Part shown: piece after piece, positions 54,138 through 63,905 of the stretch
Numbering within the stretch: position 1 is the stretch's first letter
How the letters are laid out: the number at the start of each line of letters is the position of its first letter
Origin: Anolis sagrei
Lineage: Eukaryota; Chordata; Lepidosauria; Squamata; Anolidae
Length of the DNA: 64,000 bases
Assembly: GCF_037176765.1 (NCBI RefSeq)
Contig: NC_090022.1
Location: forward strand, 84,659,391-84,723,390
Reading direction: 5' to 3'
The notes under the pieces: model-generated
What the model was told of the DNA's origin: nothing
Database searches by the model: none
The model's input: only the letters and a program-made list of their open reading frames with translations
Program-made: the position numbers and the translations under genes

Positions 54138-54632
54138 GCCGGATGGCGCGCGGAGGCCGCTTGTGAGCCCGCGCGCGCCATCCAATGGGCTCCGGCTCCT
54201 GCGCCCCCCTCCTCCTCCTCCTCCTCCTCCTCTTCCTCCCAGCTGGGAGGAAGAGGAGGAGGAGGAGGAGGAGGAGGGGGGCGCAGGAGCCAGAGCCGGA
54301 TGGCGCGCGGAGGCCGCTTGTGAGCGCGCGCGCGCCATCCAATGGGCTCCTGAGGAAGAGGAGGAGCCAGAGCCGGATGGCGCGCGGAGGCCGCTTGTGA
54401 GCCCGCGCGCGCCATCCAATGGGCTCCGGCTCCTGCGCCCCCCTCCTCCTCCTCCTCCTCCTCCTCTTCCTCCCAGCTGGGAGGAAGAGGAGGAGGAGGA
54501 GGAGGAGGAGGGGGGCGCAGGAGCCAGAGCCGGATGGCGCGCGGAGGCCGCTTGTGAGCGCGCGCGCGCTATCCAATGGGCTCCGGAGGAAGAGGAGGAG
54601 CCAGAGCCGGATGGCGCGCTCAGCAGCAGCCT
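54138..54632. repeat. Two tandem 234-bp GC-rich units, each a double palindrome
   Basis: GCCGGATGGCGCGC recurs at 54138, 54295, 54372, 54529 and 54606, so spacing alternates 157 and 77 (period 234). Each unit has a palindrome centred at CCCAGCTGGG (54242/54243 and 54476/54477) with long CTC/GAG arms closing in GGCTCCTGCGCCCCC and its inverse, and a second inverted pair GGATGGCGCGCGG ... CGCGCGCGCCATCC. The long open frames here on both strands are by-products. Confidence 0.9.
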
Positions 54633-54954
54633 CCATGCCATTAACGAGCGGAGCTTCAGCTCGTAAAATACATGGGGCTGCTGCTTCGATATTTTTAAAC
54701 CCTTCCGGGTTTAAAAATATGTTTTGATATCGCTTCGGATATGCAAAAAATAACGATTTTAATACGAATTAACGAATTAACGAAACGAAACCGACAGGCC
54801 TAGTATCTTTACCTACTGCACATCGCCTCAGGAGCCCTGTTGGGTTGAGAAAAAAGAAATACATTATATACATATGTAGGATAATTAACGTGGAAAAACA
54901 TTCCCCTTTTGCCAGCATCCTTTATATTTTCCATCTTTCTTTTCTGTGCACCCC

Positions 54955-55035
54955 TTGTAAAAGGTAAAGGTTTCCCCTGACATTAACTCTAGTTGTGTCA
55001 GTCTCTGGAAGGTGGTGCTCATCTCCATTTCTTAT
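54955..55035 (-). mobile_element. SINE family A, 3' part
   Basis: AAGGTAAAGGTTTCCCCTGA, CATTAACTCTAGTTGTGTCA, GGTGCTCATCTCCATTTCT. Truncated by the L1-like insertion that follows. Confidence 0.75.
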
Positions 55036-55183
55036 ATATATATATAATTCTTTTTATTGAGAATAAAAGATTCCAGAAAAAAAGGTATAGGGTATTTGCT
55101 TACATAAATAGTGGGTGAACAATGTAATTAGGAAAGTGGGAAAAGGAAAGAAAAAGGAAAGAAAAAAGGACAATAAATAAATA

Positions 55184-55686
55184 TGAGGGGTATTTTTAAA
55201 GTAAGGTCCGTTTGAACATAAGTACACAATGAAAGTTTATTTCAAAAAAGTAAATTTATTTTCAGAAAGTACATACTTCACTCTATTTTTCGACATAGTT
55301 GCCAAGTTTGTTCAAACACTTATCATACCACTGAACCAATTTTAAAATACCCTCTTCATAAAAACTTGCCGCCTGCTCCGATAACCAAGAGTTCACTGTA
55401 ATCAAAGAAGGGCGACCGGAGCGGTCCTCATCATGGATGTTGTCACGGCCATCTTTGAATTGTCGTACCCACTTACGCACTTTGCTTTCACTCATAACAG
55501 TATCACCGTACACTTCACAAATCTGTCGATGAATTTCTGCAGCAGGCAGGTTCCTTGCTGACAAAAACCGTATCACTGAGCGAACCTCACATGCGGCGGG
55601 TGAGTTGATAGTCATAAACATTTTTAAATGCACGCAAACTACTAGTGTCTACAACAAAACAGACCTTACTTAAAAAATACCCCTAG
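55184..55686 (-). mobile_element. Internally deleted mariner with TA duplication
   Basis: Inverted ends GAGGGGTATTTTTAAAGTAAGG and TTACTTAAAAAATACCCCTAG, with TA on both sides (55182-55183 and 55687-55688). 503 bp, where full mariners are about 1.3 kb. The interior keeps only the two ends of the transposase gene. Confidence 0.92.
55283..55633 (-). pseudogene. Mariner transposase remnant: N-terminal DNA-binding part joined to C-terminal tail
   Basis: The 116-residue frame starts near the usual transposase start. Residues about 17-75 carry the paired helix-turn-helix region (RSVIRFLSARNLPAAEIHRQ, ESKVRKWVRQFKDGRDNIHD, EDRSGRPS). Immediately after, it jumps to the C-terminal tail (SEQAASFYEEGILKLVQWYD, KCLNKLGNYVEK). 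The catalytic DDE/D domain is deleted, so the product could bind terminal repeats but not cut. The deletion preserved the frame. A full transposase is about 345 residues. Confidence 0.85.
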
Positions 55687-56224
55687 TAAAAAAATAAAAT
55701 AAAAGGTGAAAAGAAAAGCAGAAGGATATAGTTGTACTTCCAGGCCTCTTCCAGCTGGGGAGTCTTCTTTCGTTTAGTTTAATATTTTATTCTCCTCATG
55801 TCGGTTTTTAAAAAATTAATTTTGATTTTACCTTTCTTTTAAGTCATTTTTACATATATCTTTATCTTTTCTCTATTTAAGAATTCCCTGAACTTTGCCC
55901 AGTCTGTTCTTTGTGGTTGTATACCATTTTGTGCTAGTCTTATGGATATCATCAATATGGATCTTAGCACACCCATAATCATGATATCCATTATTTTAAA
56001 ATCCATCTTTCTATGGTGGGTGTTTCTTGTGTTTTCCATAATTGGGCCAGGTTAATCCTTGCTGTCATTACCAGAGAAATGAAGATCTTGTTTGTACTTT
56101 TCTCCATCCCCAAGTCCGTCATTCCTAAGAGGTAGTATTCGGGTTTGAACTCAAATTTCATATGAAGAATTGATTCTATTTTTTGGGTGCCAATAGCTTT
56201 TAATTTCCTTATACTTCCATCCAG

Positions 56225-56292
56225 TCCCGTAGCCAGGATTTTGATTGGGGGGGGGGGGGGTGAGTCTGAGTGAAAGAGGGTCTACCCTCTGG
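56225..56292. mobile_element. hAT-type 'CAGGCCCGTAGCCAGG' element, end fragment
   Basis: AGTCCCGTAGCCAGGATTTT, poly-G, AGTCTGAGTGAAAGAGGGTC. Same as the left end of copy 2 (23106); the rest is absent. Confidence 0.65.
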
Positions 56293-56309
56293 GATCCCAT
56301 AACTCAGAT

Positions 56310-56440
56310 ACTCTATAATGCTACTGTTGATCTAGATGAGATAACAGGGTAGGGATGGGAATCGTGTTGACCTCCAGATATTGTTGGCGTGCTGCTCCCA
56401 GTAGCCTAGGGTAGTCAGTGGTGAAGAGTGGTAGGAGTTG
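56310..56440. repeat. Decayed palindromic hAT-type MITE
   Basis: GACCTCCAGATATTGTTGGC ... GGAGTTGCCGTCAAACATCA and TCTGAAGG. The ends are approximately inverse. Confidence 0.45.
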
Positions 56441-56481
56441 CCGTCAAACATCATCTGAAGGACCCCATGATGCCCACTCTT

Positions 56482-57186
56482 TTTTATTTTTTAAACTTTT
56501 ATTTATTGTAGTTTTAACATATTCAGTGTTTAAACATTCTTATACTTATCACTTCCCCTTAACAAAATGTACAGAACATATATGTCTTAATGCCTATAAT
56601 ATTTCATCCTCCCGTTTCATTACATATTGTCCAAGCACCCAGTGCTGACCCTTCACCCCAGACCAGCCAATTACAATACTTATTTCCAAAAATCAGTTGT
56701 TTCTATTACAGGTTTGTTCCCCTTACCTTCTATATATACATATTCTGTCAATTTTCCCAAATCTTCCCAAAATAATCTTTTTTTGATAATCCTCTTTTAA
56801 CCTGTATGTTTCCTGTCAGTTTATCGTTTATTGCAATGTCCCAGATCTCCCTATACCACTCTTCCAATTGGCACTCCCCTCCTTCTTTCCATTTTTTAGC
56901 TATTAAAAATCTTACTGCTGTTACCAGATTGGGAATTAATTCTTTTAGTTCTTTTGGTATTTTAACATTATCAATAAATGACAGCAATGCTATCTCCAGT
57001 GTTCCTATTTTCTCTGGGTGATTCTTCTTATTTCTTGAAATACATTTTTCCAAAATTTTTGAACATATTTACAAGACCACCACTAGGGAGCTGCGTTGCT
57101 ATGGCAATGTCCTAACTCAAGCCACCCATCAGCTGACAATAACAACATACATTTAAACTTACATTTTAATTATACATTTCATTACA
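56482..57186 (-). mobile_element. L1 LINE, 5'-truncated, with 13-bp target-site duplication
   Basis: GATGCCCACTCTT occurs exactly on both sides (56469-56481 and 57187-57199). The left side begins with T-rich sequence, so the poly-A tail is on the minus strand. The minus-strand frame 57053-56748 reads PKELKELIPNLVTAVRFLIA, KKWKEGGECQLEEWYREIWD, IAINDKLTG, the C-terminal end of L1 ORF2. Confidence 0.9.
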
Positions 57187-57199
57187 GATGCCCACTCTT

Positions 57200-57426
57200 G
57201 ATATTGATTTTTCCCAATGTCTATCGCAGATTGATAGATACTATCCATTGTTTTCTGGAGCATGAATTAACATTATTTGGTTTCACCACAAAGCATGTTG
57301 AATATTTTTACCAAAAAAATCATATTAATGAATCTTAGAACTTGAAAATGCTTTATTAAACTACAATTTTGAGAATCCAGCATATCCAATAAAGGAATTT
57401 TCCCAAGCTATGGCCTACTTCATCAA
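57200..57426. other. No gene recognised
   Basis: AT-rich intron sequence. Confidence 0.35.
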
Positions 57427-58085
57427 ATATATGAAGGACTAACTGTACACAGCCATGCGTTGCTGTGGCCCTCAGAAAACAGAGGAATTCCAGATATGAA
57501 ACAATCTGGGCTAGGTAACAACTCCCCACAAAAGTTTCCTGCAGGCAGGAAGAAGCCTGGCTTTTAAGCTGCAAAGGTAATCAAGCTGGGCAATTGCAAC
57601 ATTCACATCTGGCTCAAATAGAAAAGAGTACTTTTTTCCCCGCTGGACCTTTCACATATCTTTAAAGAGGATGGTGACTGGTGGGAGGGAGGGAGGGAAG
57701 GCCCATGTGCACTTCCAGCATAGTGGAGAAGGGTAGACTCAAAGGGAAGGAAGGGGCCCTGAGGGGGTGGTGGGTTGCAGAGAGAGGGGGAGACCCCCAA
57801 ATCGGAGACCTGGAGAAGCCAAGGGTCTTCCAGCCCACCGGAGCCTTCCATGCTCCCTACAGCTGTTTGTTTTTTATTCCTTCCACAGGATGGGGCTGGG
57901 GCCAAGGGAGTCATTTACGCACATGTGCTGTATTGTCTTTTAGCTTTTGAGGGTTTTTAAGTCCTTTCTGCTATGTTTTTGTGTTTTTATGAGTGATGGT
58001 CACTCGCTGATTTCATAGGTGTAGTGTGTCCAAATTTCGTGTCAATTCGTCCATGGTTTTTGAGTTATGTGCATCCCCCAAATGA
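57427..58085 (+). mobile_element. Unclassified 'ACTAGCCGTCCCC' family repeat, copy 3
   Basis: Left end ACACAGCCATGCGTTGCTGT. Right part TTTTTATGAGTGATGGTCAC, TCGTGTCAATTCGTCC, TTTTTGAGTTATGTGCATCC. The middle differs from copies 1 and 2 and contains a Penelope piece (57470-57630). Confidence 0.55.
57470..57630 (+). mobile_element. Penelope-like 3' region fragment
   Basis: AGAAAACAGAGGAATTCCAG, CCTGCAGGCAGGAAGAAGCC, GGGCAATTGCAACATTCACA. Confidence 0.65.
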
Positions 58086-58474
58086 ACAGTGTGTGTGTGT
58101 GTCTGGGATTTCCATCGTTCTTTCTGTAGTACATGTGGATGAGGAGTCAAATTTGTTGACAAATCAAGGGAAATGAAATGCAGGAAAGTACTAACACTAA
58201 ACACTTCTATAGAAACTGAGTATTCAGAAAAAGCTTGATGGAAATATAAACTTTCTGGTATGAGGTACACAAATTAGGTAGGTACTTTTGTAAGAAGCTC
58301 TGGTCTGAAGTTAGATCTCTGAAAGCTGGAGGAAGTTAGCATGAACATTTCTTAGAAAGGACACTGGGCTTTTCTGTGTTTTTTCTCCTACAATTAAATT
58401 CATGTAGATGTGAACCAGCTTCTTTTTTAAAAAAGTGAGTTGTGATTCTATTTGTGATTTTTTTTCCCCCACAG

Positions 58475-58535
58475 AAAAAAGTCAAAACTCAGTATGAAAA
58501 GAAACAGGCATCCTGTGAATTGATAGCAGAAAATG
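58475..58535 (+). CDS. Host gene exon 2
   Basis: A long pyrimidine tract (TTTTTTTTCCCCCACAG) ends at 58474. The exon encodes KKVKTQYEKKQASCELIAEN plus one base, then donor GTAAGA (phase 1). It enters in phase 0, matching exon 1. The content is strongly charged, consistent with the start of a coiled coil. No interspersed repeat overlaps it. Upstream in the intron is a ~400-bp unannotated stretch. Confidence 0.65.
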
Positions 58536-59424
58536 GTAAGATAAAAATAAACAAAAAGCACCTTGAAACTTTTCTGTTAAAAGTGAATACAGGCACAACA
58601 AGGGATACAGTTAGATAGTCCCTTCCAGTCATATCTTATATGTATGCAATATAGACAAACTAACGAGTAAATCTCTGCCAAACATGTCTTTATCTTGTCG
58701 CTTCACCTATTCTCAGGAAAGGTAACCTGTACAAATTCAGGTTTAGAAAACAGAGGGAATAGTCCAAAAAGTTTGGCTAACATCAGACAGAACTCCTTCT
58801 GTACCAGCACAAGGCTATATAGCTCCAGTCCAAAATGGTATTAAGAGGGCCAGCCAAAACACTGATTAGAATACAAATGGCATCATATAGTTCTGATGGG
58901 ATGATGGGAGGCACAGAGGCATAGAGATGGTGCCAATTTGGAGAATATAAACATCAGAGCATTGCTCATGGCAGCGGGATCTGCATAAAGCAATCTCATG
59001 TGAACATAAATTATTTTGTAAAATCCTTTGTTCTTATAATCTCACACATGCCTACATTCTTTGGGTTGTCTATTACATTACCCTAGCCTGAGTATCATTT
59101 GTAATAGGCAGGTATTATTATTGTCTTTGAGTGAGACAAAAACAGCTTTAGCAGCTGTGCCAACTTACTCAGCTAAGGAATTTTTCCTAAATAAGCAGCA
59201 CTTTTATTTAACAAATGTACGTTTAGTTTGGGAATGAAGCAAAAACAGCAATGTATTTAAAGAGGAGAGGGCTTCTAGCAGAGAGCATAAAAGGATCAAA
59301 CATTTGTCCAAATAACTGCCTGCATAGCACCATTAAAGAGGCAACGATGCTCCCTCCTAGTACACAGTGGTGCAGTGTAGTTATTTAAACTGCAAGTGAT
59401 CTTGTAAGGACTCCTAGATAGCAA
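58536..59424. other. Intron 2, first part; no repeat recognised
   Basis: No supported feature in this stretch. Confidence 0.35.
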
Positions 59425-59825
59425 TATTCATTGCAGTGGATCTTTGATGTCTGCTGATATCAAAGATCCATTCCACGACTCCTGTAGATATCAAAATTCA
59501 TAGATGGTCAAGTCCCATTATATACAGTGGCATAGCAAAATGGCATTCCTTCTATAAAAAGGCAAAACCAAGGTTTGCTTTTTGAAGATACACACACACA
59601 CACACTCATTCATTCATTGTTAATTAGATTTGATTAGATTTTTTTTATTTTATTTGGATTTTATCCCATCTTTCTCTTGAGTCCCCCCTAGGGGGTTGAG
59701 AAGGGCAGGGTAGAAATGTCCAAAATAAATAAATAAATAGAGACTCAAGGTGGCTAACAAGCAACACCAGTGGTTGATTCCGTGGATCCAGAATCCATGA
59801 ATATGGAGGACAGGTTGTACTTCGC
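59425..59825. mobile_element. Tigger-type (MER2-like) DNA transposon remnant with L2 tail insert
   Basis: GATATCAAAGATCCATTCCA, TAGATGGTCAAGTCCCATTA, TATACAGTGGCATAGCAAAA, AACCAAGGTTTGCTTTTTG, and the far end GGATCCAGAATCCATGAATA, TGGAGGACAGGTTGTACTT. The L2-type tail 59640-59745 (TTTATTTGGATTTTATCCCA) interrupts it. A CA repeat lies at 59590. Confidence 0.5.
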
Positions 59826-60143
59826 TTACTCAACATGTTAAGCCAGTCTGCTAATGGACCCCTGGATATTTGCCATCATGGCCTTCTCGCCTATGCAAAA
59901 CCATATAAAAATCCTCTCCTCCCATTGTTATGAATACCATAGTGCTTCTGGGAAGGGCTGCCCCCTTTACTTGAAGAAAGGGTCACCTGCATACAGAGTC
60001 TGCACTCTTCTAGCAATTATTCCATTCTGCTTTGTTTGGACTCTGATATGTAGGTTCCCCAAGCTATTAACTTACTACTATTATTAAGCATCTAATACTA
60101 GAAGTAAAAACCATGCATGCCTATACTCAGTAATTGGAGCTGG
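59826..60143. other. No gene recognised
   Basis: Nothing supported. Confidence 0.3.
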
Positions 60144-60154
60144 TATAATTTGGG

Positions 60155-60477
60155 CCGGTGGCACAGTGGGTTAAAGCGCTGAGCTGCTGAGCTTCTTGAC
60201 CGAAAGGTCGCAGGTTCGATTCCGGGGAGCGGCATGAGCGTCCGCTGTCAGCACTAGCTTCTGCCAACTTAGCAGTTCTAAAACATGCAAATGTGAGTAG
60301 ATCAATAGGTACCGCTCCGGCGGGAAGGTTACGGCGCTCCATGCAGTCATGCCGGCCACATGACCTTGGAGGTGTCTATGGACAACACCGGCTTTTCGGC
60401 TTAGAAATGGAGATGAGCACCACACCCCAGAGTCAGACATGACTGGACTTAATGTCAGGGGACAACCTTTACCTTTT
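60155..60477 (+). mobile_element. SINE family A with exact target-site duplication
   Basis: Head CCGGTGGCACAGTGGGTTAA, B-box GGTTCGATTCCGG, core GGTTACGGCGCTCCATGCAG, tail GACTTAATGTCAGGGGACAA. The 11-bp duplication TATAATTTGGG flanks it (60144-60154 and 60478-60488). One of the least diverged copies here. Confidence 0.92.
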
Positions 60478-60488
60478 TATAATTTGGG

Positions 60489-61576
60489 CATAGCAAGCAT
60501 TCATATCTTTCATTTCTTGTTTGTTTGTCATAGCCACACTTTCTTCCTTCCTTCATCAGTTAGCTTGCAGTTAGTCTGTTCATCTTCCATTTTGTAGTCT
60601 GCACTTTTCTCTACTCTTTATTTGAAGATCACATGTTACAGAGCCTCTCGCCATGAGATATTATGATATTTTAAAAATATTTTTAAGTAAAAGTACTTCT
60701 CATGTTTTTACCAAGAAGACTAGGCTGGCTTTATATTTTTCTGCTAGACAGTATGTGAGTGTTGGTGTTATGGGACTGGTTGTTGTTCCGCTTCTGCTTT
60801 TGAATAATTATTTACTTTTGTTGTGAGATACACATACCCACTCAGCAAGCATCACAGTGCACATTGCCAGTTATGAAATCACCAACTGATTTGGATATAC
60901 AATTCCTTTTGCGGCATTAGGCACAGTGTAATATCAGATAAAACAAGAGTGGAAAAGGTTTCTCCTGAAGTTTTTGGACTGTAATGTTCATGATCCCTCA
61001 GCTAGGGCTGAGGAGGTTTATAGGCCAGAAACTTTTGGATTGCCACAAATGCCTACCTCTGATATGACCTAAGATTTTAACCACAACATTGTTGAATTAT
61101 ATATATCTCTCACTAAATAATCCTGAAAACTAATTAGAGTTGTTCAACTAGGAATCTGATTTCCTGCTTAGAAACATTAGACGGTTGTGGTCAACCAGGC
61201 AGCTATTCCAGAGAGATTTTTGCTGAAGTATAGCTTACTAATTGGATTGCTCAAAGATCTTAAAATAGGGGCAGGAAACCTTTGACCCTCCAGATGATTT
61301 GGACTTTAATTTCCAAAAGCCTGAGATAGTGTTGCAGTTTAAAATATTTAGATGGCACCCCCCCCCCCAGACCCAATATTTCCACCTTTAAACACCCCTC
61401 CATGGTAGCTTTCGAATTAGGTTAGAAATGTTGTTTAGCACAGGATTACTAGATTTGAATGTGGAAGGTTATTTACTTTTATCATAAAAGTAAAATGAAG
61501 TAAGATGATGAAGATAAACATTAAAGTTACTTACATATACTGCCTTCTTTTTGCTCTCCTTTTTTCCTTGAACAAG
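60489..61576. other. Intron 2, last part; minor MITE traces
   Basis: 61268-61325 has a decayed hAT-MITE (GAAACCTTTGACCCTCCAGA). A poly-C run is at 61361. Nothing else. Confidence 0.35.
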
Positions 61577-61740
61577 TCAACACAACCGATTTACATGAAG
61601 CAGCAAAGAAATGTGAAATAGAGCTGCTAGAGAAGCATACAAATAAGATCACAACACTCCAGCAACAACAACAGGAGGAGTTTCTGAAAGAAGCTGACCT
61701 GACTGAAGCTAAAAGACTTAGCCAAGATGTTAAAATCCAG
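61577..61740 (+). CDS. Host gene exon 3 (coiled coil)
   Basis: Enters in phase 1 after AACAAG, completing a Val codon with the last base of exon 2, then NTTDLHEAAKKCEIELLEKH, TNKITTLQQQQQEEFLKEAD, LTEAKRLSQDVKIQ. It ends CAG followed by GTTGGA, a weaker but acceptable donor, phase 0. The heptad-like pattern of Leu/Ile with Glu/Lys/Gln predicts an alpha-helical coiled coil. The KITTLQQQQQEE stretch is what suggests CCDC69-type proteins. Confidence 0.65.
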
Positions 61741-62944
61741 GTTGGATTAGACTATTCAATATTACTGTATTAATAACTGCTTTGATTACTGTGCAACTAT
61801 ACTCCCTTTTGTCGGCCGTATCGGGGCAAATCCTACTATTAGACAAAGTGAGGTGATGTCATAGGTCACTGCTTTTTAAACTATGAGTCTTAACCCCAAA
61901 TGGAGTCTCCTTACCTCAATGCTGGGGTCACAAAAACTTGTCAACAGTAAAGGGTTTCTGAATGCTACACTCTTACACAAACCTGTTGCCAACAACATGC
62001 AGTATTTACAGTGGACTCGGCAGAAAATGCTTCAGCTGTACTCCACAAAAGGGAAAATCAGCCTGTTTAGCAAGCCTTAAAAATGCTGATTTATTATCAG
62101 TCCCATAGAAAATTCTCAGTTGGAAAGGGGTCGTGAGTGGAAAAAGTTTAAAAAGACCTGCCATGGGTGACAGATCTTGTAGTGGAAGTGAATGCATCAG
62201 GACAGAGCTCTGCTTGTGATAGGGAAAAGGAGAGCGGGAGGGAGGACTCTGGGTCTTGTGGCTAAACTAACATCAGGGGAGGAAAAGGTCCTTATGCATT
62301 CAGCTGCCAGTGGTATGGGGAATGTTGGGAAACTCCAGCTGCCTAGACAATTCATAACACAGTGTCTTTCTGCTGGAAAGTGATGGGATGTGTGTCCTGG
62401 AAACAGGATGCAAAGGGTAAGTGTGGCATGGATTGGCCAGGCAGCATTTCGACTTGCCTCTCCCTTGATTTCTACTTTTTACAAAGAGTTTATGTAAGTC
62501 AAATTGCACAACACAAAATCCCCCCCCCCACTTCCCTTTTCTCCTGTAATTTTTTTTTATAGTGGAGCAAAACGCTCCTTGAGAAAACTTAGCAGGTGTT
62601 GGATGTGTAACTAGCCCTCTTTCCTTAAAGGCAGAAATAGAAGAAGCAATTTCTGGAATTTTTCAGATTTCAGAATTCCTGCACAACACATTGGGATATT
62701 GAATACCCACAGAAAATTGTGCAAATTCATTATTCTTTCCACTGGCAGGAAATGTTTCTCAATCTGGGCATGAATAATTGGATATTCTTTCAATCTTTAG
62801 TTAGAATTTTTGATTTGTAGTTATTGGAGTTAGAAAGTTGTTTTTGCAAAACTCACATTCCCAGACTTCCCGGGACCAATATGGCTGCTATTTTTAGTGT
62901 TAGCAATGTAATATTTCATGCTATTTCTTTATTTTCTACTGTAG
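61741..62944. other. Intron 3; no repeat recognised
   Basis: 1.2 kb with no named element. Short open frames at 61883-62560 lack support. A poly-C run is at 62521 and a T-run at 62552. Confidence 0.4.
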
Positions 62945-63032
62945 GAAGAAAACGACAAGAATTTAGAGTTTATGCAGGAACTATCTGAGAAGTATAATTT
63001 GCTGAAAAGAAAAGTGGATGAAAGACTTGGAG
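62945..63032 (+). CDS. Host gene exon 4 (coiled coil)
   Basis: Acceptor TTTTCTACTGTAG, then EENDKNLEFMQELSEKYNLL and KRKVDERLG plus one base. Donor GTCAGA (phase 1). Enters in phase 0 as exon 3 requires. Charged helical content continues the coiled coil. The next exon is not identified inside the window. Confidence 0.65.
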
Positions 63033-63795
63033 GTCAGAAACATTTTAAAATAATGAATTTCTGTTGTAGTTTCTGTTACAGTATGGATGCATGTTGGTTA
63101 TATCCATGTTGGCTATAGGCTATATAACTGACAATAATTCAAAGTCACATAGCCTTTGTTAAGACAACAACTAAAAAGCAGGAGGCAATCCTTAGTAGAG
63201 TAGCTCTGCTTGACTAACTTGATTTAATTGATTTTGTTTGGTCTGCTCTAAAGATTAAGTTTAAATACCCTGAAGACACCAGATCCCATCTTATCTTGGA
63301 AGCTATGCAGGATCAGCCCTGATTTATAGTTGGAATATATGCTGTAAACTAGGGAGGAACCTACAAAATTACCACTGTGTGTTCACCATAAATTAGGAGG
63401 CAAGTTGGATAATTCCCTTATTTATCTCTGGGATTTCCATTTTGTGCTTCACCCCGCTGTTTATGGCATTATACATATGGAACAATAGACTTTTTTCAGT
63501 TTTATAGGAGGTTGTGTTTCAAGGAGCTGGGAAACAGAAGTGGAAGGGAAGAAATAACCATTGGCAAATGACCAAACCCCAGTTGTTTACCACAGAAAAT
63601 GGAAGTACAGAAAGTTGTGGCAGAAACAGAAGCAGCTTATACTACTGAACATTTCTTGAGTAATATTTTCATGACCACTACAAAGGCTTTAGTTACAGAT
63701 ACACGTTCAGAGAAATATTACTTAAAGGATGTTCATACACAACCTTTCCCATCATGTTCCTCTTTTCTCAGAACTTAGCTATGCCTGCCCATATA
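63033..63795. other. Intron 4 (start); no exon accepted
   Basis: A frame open from 63592 follows a CACAG but is out of phase with exon 4 and is not called. No repeat is recognised apart from possible short traces. Confidence 0.35.
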
Positions 63796-63797
63796 TC

Positions 63798-63905
63798 CTG
63801 AGAGCCACCATTGTGCAGTGCTTTGAGTGTTGGATTACAACTCTGGGAGAGCATGAAAATCTACTATGTGATCTTTGGCAAGTCATGCTCTCCCAGGGCC
63901 TTTCT
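63798..63905 (+). mobile_element. Sauria-type SINE 5' part
   Basis: GAGAGCCACCATTGTGCAGT, TTTGAGTGTTGGATTACAAC, ATCTTTGGCAAGTCATGCTC. Confidence 0.65.

Larger units (their letters stand above)
53749..54802. mobile_element. Composite hAT-type element, 1054 bp, with exact 8-bp target-site duplication
   Basis: GTATCTTT at 53741-53748 and 54803-54810 flanks ends TAGGCCTGTTTG and CGACAGGCCTA, a 9-bp perfect inverted repeat (TAGGCCTGT). The left 180 bp is itself palindromic (GCCTGTTTGATCAAGAAAA ... TTTTCTTGATCAAACAGGC). Then come a Penelope piece (53930-54133), two GC-rich 234-bp repeats (54138-54605), and a right arm with GAATTAACGAATTAACGAAA. No transposase frame was found. Confidence 0.85.
55045..56222 (-). 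mobile_element. L1-like LINE 3' end, split by a mariner element
   Basis: On the minus strand, 55839-56220 reads (frame broken) SILHMKFEFKPEYYLLGMTD, KIFISLVMTARINLAQ and WKTQETPTIERWILK, resembling the C-terminal end of L1 ORF2. The 3' UTR side runs to about 55045. The mariner 55184-55686 lies inside it. Confidence 0.6.

Noticed and set aside
54058-54666. Open frames of 102-248 codons on both strands in the GC-rich block
   Set aside because: They are Ser/Leu/Glu/Gly runs produced by palindromic CTC/GAG repeats, mirrored on the opposite strand, with no domain.
63592-63778. ~60-codon open frame after a CACAG, possible exon 5
   Set aside because: It is in the phase-0 frame, but exon 4 leaves phase 1. 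In the required frame a stop comes after about 17 codons. No donor was convincing.
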